Position numbers and translations under genes: made by a program
Shown here: positions 5,396 to 11,858 of the stretch, in pieces
Position numbering within the stretch: the first letter of the stretch is position 1
Layout of the letters: each line of letters starts with the position of its first letter
DNA from: Actinomycetes bacterium
GTDB taxonomy: Bacteria > Actinomycetota > Acidimicrobiia > Acidimicrobiales > Palsa-688
NCBI GenBank assembly: GCA_021827225.1
Contig: JAKAXG010000059.1
Coordinates: 1 to 11,858, forward strand
Length of the DNA stretch: 11,858 bases
Direction of reading: 5' to 3'
Notes under the pieces: generated by a model
The model's input: the letters and a program-made list of their open reading frames with translations, nothing else
Told to the model about the DNA's origin: nothing
Databases searched by the model: none

Positions 5396-6835
5396 GTGAG
5401 GCTCGACACCTTGATCGACGAGGCCGGCCTGGCGGCACGGGGCCTGCTCCGGGAGGTCCGCGGCGACCTGTCCGTAGACGTGTCCGGCGTCACCATGGAC
5501 TCCCGGCGGGTCCAGCCCGGCAGCCTGTTCGCCTGCGTGCCGGGGTCGGCCGCCGACGGGCATCTCTTCGCCGGCTCGGCCGTCGCCGACGGGGCGGTCG
5601 CCCTGCTCTGCGAGCGGCCGCTGGAGATCGACGTGCCACAGATCGTGGTGGCACCGGTGCGCCGGGCGCTCGGGCCGGTGGCCGACGCCGTCTACGGCCA
5701 CCCGTCCCACAAGCTGACGATCGCCGCGGTGACCGGCACCAACGGCAAGACCACCACCTGCTCGTTCCTGAAAGCCATTTTCGACGCGAATGGCTGGCCC
5801 GCCATGACCGTCGGTACCCTTACGCAGCGCCGCACCACACCCGAAGCGCCCGAGCTGCACTTGCTTCTCGCCGACTGGCAGCGGGGCGGTGGCCGGGCCG
5901 CCGCCATGGAAGTCTCTTCGCACGCCTTGGACCAGCACCGCACCGACTCCGTCCGTTTCGCCGCCGGGGTCTTCACCAACCTCAGCCCGGAGCACCTGGA
6001 TTACCACGGGACCATGGAGGCCTACTTCGAGGCCAAGGCCCGGCTGTTCGAGCCCGGGCGCGTCGGCGTCGCCGTGGTCAACCGGGCCGACCCGTGGGGC
6101 CGCAAGCTGATCGAGCGCATCGGCGCCGGCCCGGACCGGCTGGAGACCTTCGCCCTCGAGGACGCCGAGAACCTGGAACTGACCCCCGCCGGTAGCCGCT
6201 TCCGCTGGGCCGGCCACGAGGTGAGCCTCCGGGTCGGCGGGGAGTTCAACGCCGCCAACGCCCTGGCCGCCGCCACCTGCGCGGCGGCCCTCGGGATCGA
6301 CGCGCCGACCGTGGTGGAGGGGCTCGAGTCGGTCGAGTCGATCCCCGGCCGGTTCCAGCCGGTCGCCGCCGGCCAGCCGTTCACCGTGATCGTGGACTAC
6401 GCCCACACCCCCGACGGGCTGGCCAAGGTCCTGGACACGGCCCGCCGGGTGTGCTCCGGGCGCCTGATCGTGGTGTTCGGGGCCGGAGGGGACCGCGACC
6501 GGGAGAAGCGCCCCCTGATGGGGGAGGCGACCGCCACCCGCGCCGATCTGGTGGTGGTCACCTCGGACAACCCCCGCAGCGAGGATCCCGACGCCATCAT
6601 CGCCCAGATCCTCTCCGGCGCCGCCGGGAGCAGCAACGTGATCGTGGAGCCCGACCGGGCCCACGCCATCGCCACCGCGCTGGCCAACGCCCGGGAGGGC
6701 GACGTGGTGGTCATCGCCGGCAAGGGCCACGAGAAGGGCCAGGAGATCGGCGGCCGGGTGCTGCCCTTCGACGACGCAGAGGTCGCCCGAGACGCCCTCC
6801 GGCGGATCATCTCCTCCCGGCGGGAGGAGCCGTGA
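5396..6835 (+). CDS. murE: UDP-MurNAc-L-Ala-D-Glu:meso-diaminopimelate ligase MurE
   Basis: Adds the third stem-peptide residue to UDP-MurNAc-L-Ala-D-Glu in the cytoplasm, with ATP. The 479 residues cover all three Mur ligase domains: the N-terminal substrate domain with DSRRVQPGSLF (35-45), the central domain with the P-loop GTNGKTT (114-120), MEVSSHAL (171-178) and YHGTMEAYFEAKARLF (203-218), whose Lys 214 fits the carbamylated lysine, and the C-terminal domain with DYAHTPD (334-340) and GAGGDRDREKRP (362-373). DNPR at 391-394 is the signature of enzymes that select meso-diaminopimelate rather than lysine; GKGHEKGQ (442-449) follows. GTG 5396 lies 5 bp after the ftsI stop, with only a weak GGCGGCGG as a possible ribosome binding site, so it may depend on coupling to ftsI. 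Its stop overlaps the mraY start, with no murF between. Confidence 0.98.
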   Translation: MRLDTLIDEAGLAARGLLREVRGDLSVDVSGVTMDSRRVQPGSLFACVPGSAADGHLFAGSAVADGAVALLCERPLEIDVPQIVVAPVRRALGPVADAVYGHPSHKLTIAAVTGTNGKTTTCSFLKAIFDANGWPAMTVGTLTQRRTTPEAPELHLLLADWQRGGGRAAAMEVSSHALDQHRTDSVRFAAGVFTNLSPEHLDYHGTMEAYFEAKARLFEPGRVGVAVVNRADPWGRKLIERIGAGPDRLETFALEDAENLELTPAGSRFRWAGHEVSLRVGGEFNAANALAAATCAAALGIDAPTVVEGLESVESIPGRFQPVAAGQPFTVIVDYAHTPDGLAKVLDTARRVCSGRLIVVFGAGGDRDREKRPLMGEATATRADLVVVTSDNPRSEDPDAIIAQILSGAAGSSNVIVEPDRAHAIATALANAREGDVVVIAGKGHEKGQEIGGRVLPFDDAEVARDALRRIISSRREEP

Positions 6836-7860
6836 CCGACCTGCTGCTGGCCGGGGTGGTGGCCATGGTCGTGTCGATGGTCGCCACCCCGCTGCTGATC
6901 AACTGGCTGCGCGCCCGCGGCATCGGCCAGCAGATACGCGAGGACGGGCCCGAACGCCACCTGACCAAGGCGGGCACCCCCACCATGGGGGGCCTGGCGC
7001 TGATCGGCTCGGCGGTGGTCGGCTACCTGGCCGCCCACATCGAGACGACCTTCACCGACCGGGGGATCGTCGCCATCCTGGCCGTGTGCGCCACGGCCGG
7101 GGTGGGCCTGGCCGACGACTGGATCAAGGTCAACCGCCAGCGCAGCCTGGGGCTGAACAAGCGGGCGAAGGCCGCCGGCCAGTTGATCGTGGCGCTGGCT
7201 TTCTCCATCACCGCCGTCACCTGGTTGAAGGTCGACACCCATCTGTCGTTCACCCGCTACGACTCCATCGGGATCAACCTCGGCAAGGTCGGCTGGGTCA
7301 TCTTCGCCGTCGTGGTGATCGTCGGGTTCAGCAACGCCGTTAACCTGACCGACGGACTCGACGGCCTGGCCGCCGGCTCTTCCACCTTCGCCTTCGCCGC
7401 CTTCACCGTCATCGGCTTCTACCAGTTCCGCCACTTCGGCCTGTACCGCAACCCGACGCCCATCGACGAGGCGGTGATGGCCAGCGCCCTGATCGGCGGG
7501 TGCGCCGGGTTCCTCTGGTTCAACGCCGCCCCGGCGCGCATATTCATGGGCGACACCGGCTCGCTCGGGATAGGAACGGCGGTGGCCACCCTGGCCCTGC
7601 TCGAGAACGTGGACCTGCTGCTGCCCATCATCGGCGGCCTGTTCGTCCTCGAGACGATGTCGGTGATCATCCAGGTCGCCAGCTTCCGGCTGGCCCGCCG
7701 GCGGGTGTTCCGCATGGCCCCCATCCACCACCACTTCGAGCTGCTGGGCTGGCCGGAGACGACGGTGATCATCCGGTTCTGGATCCTGGCCGGGCTGTTC
7801 ACCGCCCTGGCGCTCGGCGCCTTCTACGCCGACTTCCTCTCCCACGGGGGGACCGGATGA
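6832..7860 (+). CDS. mraY: Phospho-N-acetylmuramoyl-pentapeptide transferase MraY
   Basis: Integral membrane enzyme that transfers phospho-MurNAc-pentapeptide to undecaprenyl phosphate, making lipid I. The 342-residue length is typical and the hydrophobic profile fits about ten membrane segments. Signature loops are all present: RHLTKAGTPTMGG (42-54), LADDWIKV with the paired Asp (94-101, D95/D96) followed by the basic SLGLNKRAKAAGQ, NAVNLTDGLDGLA (168-180) with the catalytic-site Asp, FMGDTGSLGIG (238-248), and the HHHFELLGWPE motif (299-309) on a cytoplasmic loop. GTG 6832 overlaps the murE stop as GTGA and has a strong GGGAGGAG at 6822-6829, so it can also be initiated independently. The reading frame extends much further upstream but only as a shadow of murE. 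The stop overlaps murD as ATGA. Confidence 0.98.
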   Translation: MTDLLLAGVVAMVVSMVATPLLINWLRARGIGQQIREDGPERHLTKAGTPTMGGLALIGSAVVGYLAAHIETTFTDRGIVAILAVCATAGVGLADDWIKVNRQRSLGLNKRAKAAGQLIVALAFSITAVTWLKVDTHLSFTRYDSIGINLGKVGWVIFAVVVIVGFSNAVNLTDGLDGLAAGSSTFAFAAFTVIGFYQFRHFGLYRNPTPIDEAVMASALIGGCAGFLWFNAAPARIFMGDTGSLGIGTAVATLALLENVDLLLPIIGGLFVLETMSVIIQVASFRLARRRVFRMAPIHHHFELLGWPETTVIIRFWILAGLFTALALGAFYADFLSHGGTG

Positions 7861-9215
7861 GCGGGCGCCGGGTGGCGGTCATCGGCTTCGGGGTCACCGG
7901 CCGGTCGGTGGCGTCGTACCTGCGCGGGCAGGGCGACGCGGTGGTGGTCTTCGACGACCGCGCCGACAGCGCCATGGCGGAGGCGGCCCGGGCCACGGGG
8001 GTCGAGCTGCAGCCGACCCCCGCCGACGAGGCGGCCCTGGCCGCCCTCCTCGACGGCTGCGCCATGGTCGTCCCCAGCCCGGGGGTGCCGGTCGGCCACC
8101 CCGTCTACCGGGCCGCCGCCCGATCCGGGGTGCGGGTGGTCTCGGAGATCGAGCTGGCCTCCGAGGTGGCGAACAGCCGCTCCGGCACCGAGCTGATCGC
8201 CATAACCGGGACCAACGGCAAGACCACCGTGACCACCCTGGTCACCGCCATACTCACCGAGGCCGGCCGGTCGGCGGTGGCCGGCGGCAACATCGGCCTG
8301 CCGTTGATCGACGCCGTGCGGGGCGACGCCGAGATGGTGGTGGCCGAGGTCTCCTCCTTCCAGCTGTGGTTCACCGAGCGCTTCCGCCCGGCGGTGAGCT
8401 GCTGGCTGAACCTGGCTCCCGACCACCTCGACTGGCACCCCACCCTCGACCACTACGCCGACGCCAAGGCCCGGATCTGGGCCAATCAGGGACCCGGCGA
8501 CCGGGCCGTGTTCAATGCCGACGACGAAGCGGTGCGCCGCCGGGCCGAACGCATCCCCGCCGGGGTGGCCCGGGTGGCGTGGTCCACGCGGGAGGCGGCC
8601 CCTTTTTCCGTGGTGGGAGAGACGATGACCGCACCGGACGGCACCGCCATCATGGCTGTGGACGAACTGCCCCGGGCCCTCCCGCACGACGTGGCCAACT
8701 CGCTGGCCGCCGCCGCCGTCGCCATGTCGGCGGGTGCCCCGGCCGAGGCGTGCCGCGCCGCGCTGGCCCGCACCGGACCCCTCCCTCACCGGGTCGGCCT
8801 GGTCGGCACCGCCGGCGGGGTCAGCTGGTACGACGACTCCAAGGCCACCACGCCGGCCTCCGTGCTCGCCGCGGTGGCCGGCTTCGACTCGGTCGTGCTC
8901 ATCGCCGGGGGCCGCAACAAGGGGCTCGACCTCGGGGTTCTGGCAGCTGCGGTGCCACCGGTGCGGGCCGCCGTCGGCATCGGCGAGGCGGCGGGCGAGG
9001 TGCTCCAAGCTCTCGGCGCCGCCGTGCCGGTGGTGACCGCAGGGGACATGGAGTCGGCGGTGGAGCTCGCCGCCGGCCTGGCCCGACCCGGCGATTCCGT
9101 GCTGCTGTCGCCGGGATGCGCCAGTTTCGACTGGTACACGTCATACGCTGCCCGGGGGGATCACTTCGCCGGGTTGGTACGCAAGAGACTGCGAGAAGGG
9201 GGAGCCCAGTGCTGA
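7857..9215 (+). CDS. murD: UDP-N-acetylmuramoylalanine:D-glutamate ligase MurD
   Basis: Adds D-glutamate to UDP-MurNAc-L-alanine in the cytoplasm, with ATP. The 452 residues have the expected domains: an N-terminal Rossmann-like domain opening with VAVIGFGVTGRS (6-17) and PSPGVP (73-78), a central ATP domain with the P-loop GTNGKTT (118-124), GGNIG (143-147), EVSSFQL (164-170) and LNLAPDHLDWH (184-194), Lys 204 in YADAKARI as the likely carbamylated lysine, and a C-terminal domain with PHRV (310-313), DDSKATTP (326-333), IAGGRNKG (349-356) and LLSPGCASFDWY (416-427), then RGDHF. ATG 7857 overlaps the mraY stop as ATGA and has GGGGGGA at 7846-7852, 4 nt upstream. The stop lies 7 bp inside ftsW. 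Confidence 0.98.
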   Translation: MSGRRVAVIGFGVTGRSVASYLRGQGDAVVVFDDRADSAMAEAARATGVELQPTPADEAALAALLDGCAMVVPSPGVPVGHPVYRAAARSGVRVVSEIELASEVANSRSGTELIAITGTNGKTTVTTLVTAILTEAGRSAVAGGNIGLPLIDAVRGDAEMVVAEVSSFQLWFTERFRPAVSCWLNLAPDHLDWHPTLDHYADAKARIWANQGPGDRAVFNADDEAVRRRAERIPAGVARVAWSTREAAPFSVVGETMTAPDGTAIMAVDELPRALPHDVANSLAAAAVAMSAGAPAEACRAALARTGPLPHRVGLVGTAGGVSWYDDSKATTPASVLAAVAGFDSVVLIAGGRNKGLDLGVLAAAVPPVRAAVGIGEAAGEVLQALGAAVPVVTAGDMESAVELAAGLARPGDSVLLSPGCASFDWYTSYAARGDHFAGLVRKRLREGGAQC

Positions 9216-10372
9216 CCACCGAGTACCGGCCCGCGGAGACGACGGCGCCGACGGGACGCCCGAAACGCCCCGCCCACCGCAGCGCGTCGGCCAAGGGCGG
9301 TTCGTTCTGGCTGCTGATCACCCTGGTGGCGATCCTGTGCCTCATGGGCGTGGTCATGGTGCTGTCCGCGTCCTCGATCGTCAGCCTGCAGAGCTACGGC
9401 TCGCCGTGGCACTTCTTCGTCCGCCAGTGGATCTGGCTGGCGATCGGCTGCGGGGGCTTCGTCGTGGCCCTGCGCCTCGACCACCAGGTGTGGCGCCGGC
9501 CCGCCCGGATCGGCATGTTCGTCACGGCCCTGCTCCTCTTCGCCGTGCTGGTGCCCGGTGTGGGCGTGCGGGCCAACGGGGCGTCGCGCTGGATCGGGAC
9601 GTCATCGGTGCAGATCCAGCCGTCCGAGCTGGCCAAGCTGGCGCTCATCATCTTCTCCGCCGACGTGCTCGACCGGCGCTGGGGCAAGGGGGACTGGAAG
9701 TACCAGGCGGCACCGGTGCTGGCCGTGCTCGGGATCCTGGTGGCCCTGGTGATGGCGCAGCCGGACATGGGCACCTCGCTCGTGCTGGTGATCATCGCCG
9801 CCGCCATGCTCTTCACCGCCTCCCTGCCCGGCCGGGTCCTGGCCGGCATGGGCGGATTCGGGGTCATGGGCGCCTACCTGCTGGCCAAGGCGGCGCCGTA
9901 CCGCTGGAAGCGGATGACCGCCTTCCTGCACCCCTTCGCCGACGCCCGCAACACCGGCTACCAGTCGGTGCAGGCCCTGCTCGCCCTCAGTCACGGGCAC
10001 GTGCTGGGCGACGGCATCGGGTCCAGCATCGCCAGCTACGGCTACCTGCCCAACGCCCAGACCGACTTCATCTTCGCCGTCATCGGCGAGGAGACCGGCC
10101 TGGTCGGCGGGTTCTTCATCAGCGCCCTGTTCGTCATGTTCACCCTCGTGGGCGTCCGGGTGGCGTGCCGGGCCCCCTCCCGCTTCGCCGCCCTCACGGC
10201 CGCCGGGATCACCGCCTGGCTGGTCGGGCAGGCGGTCATCAACATCGGCGCGGTGGTCGGGCTCCTGCCCGTCACCGGGGTGCCCCTGCCGTTCGTGTCC
10301 TTCGGCGGCTCGGCTCTCGTCATCGCCCTGTTCGGCACCGGGATCCTCGCCAACATCGCCAAGCAGTCGTGA
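9209..10372 (+). CDS. ftsW: Septal peptidoglycan glycosyltransferase FtsW (SEDS family)
   Basis: Polymerises lipid II into glycan strands at the septum in complex with FtsI. The 387 residues start with a basic cytoplasmic tail (1-31), then a SEDS core with about ten membrane segments. Visible family motifs are RWIG (127-130), QPSELAKLALI (137-147), AQPDMGTS (183-190), NTGYQSVQALLAL (248-260), TDFIFAVIGEETGL (285-298) and TGVPLPFVSFGGS (356-368). D286 in TDFIFA corresponds to the catalytic Asp described for E. coli FtsW (D297). The conserved end of the SEDS fold is only a few residues from the stop, so there is no long C-terminal tail of the mycobacterial kind. GTG 9209 overlaps murD by 7 bp (GTGCTGA) and follows AAGGGGGAG (9196-9204). 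I call FtsW rather than RodA from its place between murD and murG; the sequence alone does not separate the two with certainty. Confidence 0.96.
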   Translation: MLTTEYRPAETTAPTGRPKRPAHRSASAKGGSFWLLITLVAILCLMGVVMVLSASSIVSLQSYGSPWHFFVRQWIWLAIGCGGFVVALRLDHQVWRRPARIGMFVTALLLFAVLVPGVGVRANGASRWIGTSSVQIQPSELAKLALIIFSADVLDRRWGKGDWKYQAAPVLAVLGILVALVMAQPDMGTSLVLVIIAAAMLFTASLPGRVLAGMGGFGVMGAYLLAKAAPYRWKRMTAFLHPFADARNTGYQSVQALLALSHGHVLGDGIGSSIASYGYLPNAQTDFIFAVIGEETGLVGGFFISALFVMFTLVGVRVACRAPSRFAALTAAGITAWLVGQAVINIGAVVGLLPVTGVPLPFVSFGGSALVIALFGTGILANIAKQS

Positions 10373-11499
10373 CCGGCCGGCAGCCGACGGGCACCTGGGC
10401 GGTCATCGCCGGCGGCGGTACCGGCGGGCACGTGGTGCCGGCGATCGCCATCGGCCAGGCGCTCACCGGCCGGGGGCACCCGGCCGGCACCATCCGCTTC
10501 GTCGGCTCCGAACGCGGGCTCGAGGCCCGGATGGTCCCCGCCGCCGGGTTCGAGGTCGTTCTCCTCCCCGGGCGGGGCATCGCCCGGCGCCTCACCAAGG
10601 ACAACATCGGCGCCGCCGTGGGGCTCCTGCGGGCGTTCGGCCGGGCGCTGGTGCTGATGCGCAGGTTGCGACCGGCCGTCACCGTGGCCGTCGGCGGCTA
10701 CGCCAGCGCGGCGGCGGCCCTCGCCGCGGTGGTGTGGCGGGTCCCGCTGGTGGTGGCGGAGCAGAACGCCGTGCCCGGCCTGGCCAACCGGCTGGCCGGT
10801 CGCTTCGCCCGGGCCAGCGCCGTGTCGTTCGAGGGCACCCCCCTGCCGCGGGCGGTGGTGACGGGCAACCCGGTTCGCCCGGAGATCGTCATGGCCGACA
10901 CGTCCCCGGCCGGCCGGGCCGCCGCCAGGGCCGCCCTGGGGCTGCCCGCCGGCGCCGTGGTGGTGGCGGTGGCGGGAGGGTCCCTCGGGGCCCGGCGCAT
11001 CAACGCCGCCGTGGTGGAGCTGGCCCGGCGCTGGGCCGGGCGGGGCGGCATATGCATCCGTCACGTCGTGGGCCGCCGCGACTACCCCGACATCGCCCGG
11101 CAGCGGCCCGCCCCGGTCGAGGGCGGCCTCGACTACGTCCAGATCGAGTTCGAGGACCGCATGGACCTGCTGCTGACCGCCGCCGACGTGGCGGTGCAGC
11201 GGGCCGGCGCCAGCACCGTGGCCGAGCTCGCGGTCATCGGTCTGCCGTCGATCCTCGTTCCCCTGCCGGGGGCGCCGGGAGACCACCAGACCCAGAACGC
11301 CCGCCGCCTGGCCGACGCCGGCGCCGCCGTGCTCGTTCCCGACGCCGAGCTGGACGCCGACCGCCTGGAAGCGGAGCTCGACCGGCTGGTGGAGGACCCC
11401 GCCGACCGCCAGCGCATGGCCGACGCCGCCCGGCTCCTCGGCCGCCCCGACGCCGCCGAGCGGGTCGCCACCCTGGTGGAGCAGCATGCCCGGCACTGA
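10369..11499 (+). CDS. murG: Lipid II synthase MurG (UDP-GlcNAc transferase)
   Basis: Peripheral inner-leaflet GT-B glycosyltransferase (family GT28) that adds GlcNAc to lipid I to give lipid II. In 376 residues the N-terminal lipid I-binding half has the glycine loop GGGTGGHVVPA (15-25, His 21 as the likely base), GGYASAA (109-115), EQNAVPGLANR (131-141) and TGNPVR (165-170). The C-terminal UDP-GlcNAc half has AGGSLGARRIN (202-212), QRAGASTVAELAVIGLPSIL (277-296) with E286 as the likely ribose-binding Glu, and GDHQTQNARRL (304-314). GTG 10369 overlaps the ftsW stop as GTGA; only a weak AAGCAG precedes it, so translation probably depends on coupling. The stop lies 14 bp inside murC. Length is a little over the usual 355-365, with nothing missing. 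Confidence 0.98.
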   Translation: MTGRQPTGTWAVIAGGGTGGHVVPAIAIGQALTGRGHPAGTIRFVGSERGLEARMVPAAGFEVVLLPGRGIARRLTKDNIGAAVGLLRAFGRALVLMRRLRPAVTVAVGGYASAAAALAAVVWRVPLVVAEQNAVPGLANRLAGRFARASAVSFEGTPLPRAVVTGNPVRPEIVMADTSPAGRAAARAALGLPAGAVVVAVAGGSLGARRINAAVVELARRWAGRGGICIRHVVGRRDYPDIARQRPAPVEGGLDYVQIEFEDRMDLLLTAADVAVQRAGASTVAELAVIGLPSILVPLPGAPGDHQTQNARRLADAGAAVLVPDAELDADRLEAELDRLVEDPADRQRMADAARLLGRPDAAERVATLVEQHARH

Positions 11500-11858
11500 C
11501 CCGCGGGCCGGGCTCCCGGACCTGGCCGGCACCCGGCGGGTGCACGTGATCGGCGCGGGGGGCGCCGGCATGAGCGCCATCGCCACCGTGCTGCTGGCCA
11601 TGGGCCACCACGTCACCGGGAGCGACGCCGCCGACTCCAAGGCGCTGCGCCGGCTGGCCGACCTCGGGGCCACCGTGGCCGTCGGTCACGCCCCCGAGCT
11701 GCTCGCCGGCGCCGACGTGGTGGTCCGCTCGACGGCCGTGCCGGACTCCGACCCGGAGGTGGCGGCCGCGGCGACGGCCGGGGTCCGGGTCTGGCGGCGG
11801 GCGGAGGTGCTGGCCGCCATCTGCGCTCTGAGCCGCACGGCGGCAGTGTCGGGGACGC
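11486..11858 (+). CDS. murC: UDP-N-acetylmuramate:L-alanine ligase MurC (partial, N-terminal)
   Basis: MurC adds the first stem-peptide residue, L-alanine, to UDP-MurNAc. Only 124 codons are in the window; the gene runs off the right edge. The visible part is the N-terminal UDP-MurNAc-binding Rossmann domain: RVHVIGAGGAGMSAIA (18-33), VTGSD (43-47), GHAPELLAGADVVV (67-80), then STAVP (82-86), where relatives usually have SSA-I, and RRAEVLA (104-110). The window stops at VSGT (121-124), exactly where the ATP P-loop GTHGKTT should begin, so catalytic residues cannot be checked. ATG 11486 overlaps murG by 14 bp, with GTGGAG (11476-11481) 4 nt upstream. The murG-murC order is the normal dcw order, so murB and ftsQ would be expected next, but that is outside the window. 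Confidence 0.96.
   Translation, partial: MPGTDPRAGLPDLAGTRRVHVIGAGGAGMSAIATVLLAMGHHVTGSDAADSKALRRLADLGATVAVGHAPELLAGADVVVRSTAVPDSDPEVAAAATAGVRVWRRAEVLAAICALSRTAAVSGT

Noticed and set aside
5081..6730. Minus-strand open frame of 549 codons opposite murE
   Set aside because: Shadow of murE caused by rare stops in GC-rich DNA; composition is not protein-like and no motif is seen.
10042..11673. Minus-strand open frame of 543 codons opposite ftsW, murG and murC
   Set aside because: It crosses three recognisable plus-strand genes and has shadow-type composition.

Overview
The window is very GC-rich (above 70% by eye), with GTG starts and overlapping genes. It carries most of a division and cell wall (dcw) cluster. 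The high GC, the gene order, the long Arg-rich FtsL and the FtsI style point to an actinobacterium, perhaps of the Acidimicrobiia. That placement is inference; no 16S or other taxonomic marker is present. MurE carries the DNPR motif, so the peptidoglycan is predicted to contain meso-diaminopimelate.

Layout. Positions 1-151 are the C-terminal end of a plus-strand gene, probably an SDR-type oxidoreductase. Facing it with a one-base gap is a minus-strand gene (155 down to 153 as its stop, start near 755) for a DUF3565-DUF1971 protein with an additional C-terminal Cys/His cluster. A divergent region of about 200 bp (756-956) holds a promoter and a series of GTGG boxes in 10-bp phase, matching the known style of MraZ operators.

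From 957 to the window end all genes lie on the plus strand: mraZ, rsmH (mraW), ftsL-like, ftsI (class B PBP), murE, mraY, murD, ftsW, murG and the start of murC. From rsmH onward genes overlap by 4, 7 or 14 bp or are 5 bp apart, so they are probably one translationally coupled operon driven from the mraZ promoter. The one real gap is 182 bp between mraZ and rsmH, and it contains two consecutive hairpins that could form a leader RNA.

Together the genes run the cytoplasmic and membrane steps of lipid II synthesis (MurC, MurD, MurE, MraY, MurG) and septal polymerisation and crosslinking (FtsW, FtsI, with FtsL as activating scaffold), under an MraZ transcription regulator and the 16S rRNA methyltransferase RsmH. 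The step between MurE and MraY, catalysed by MurF, has no gene here: murE and mraY overlap directly. murF must be elsewhere in the genome. Beyond that the cluster is conventional. I found no mobile element, CRISPR array, tRNA or rRNA, and no clear sign of an undescribed system; the most interesting items are the regulatory sites, the missing murF and the unusual minus-strand protein.
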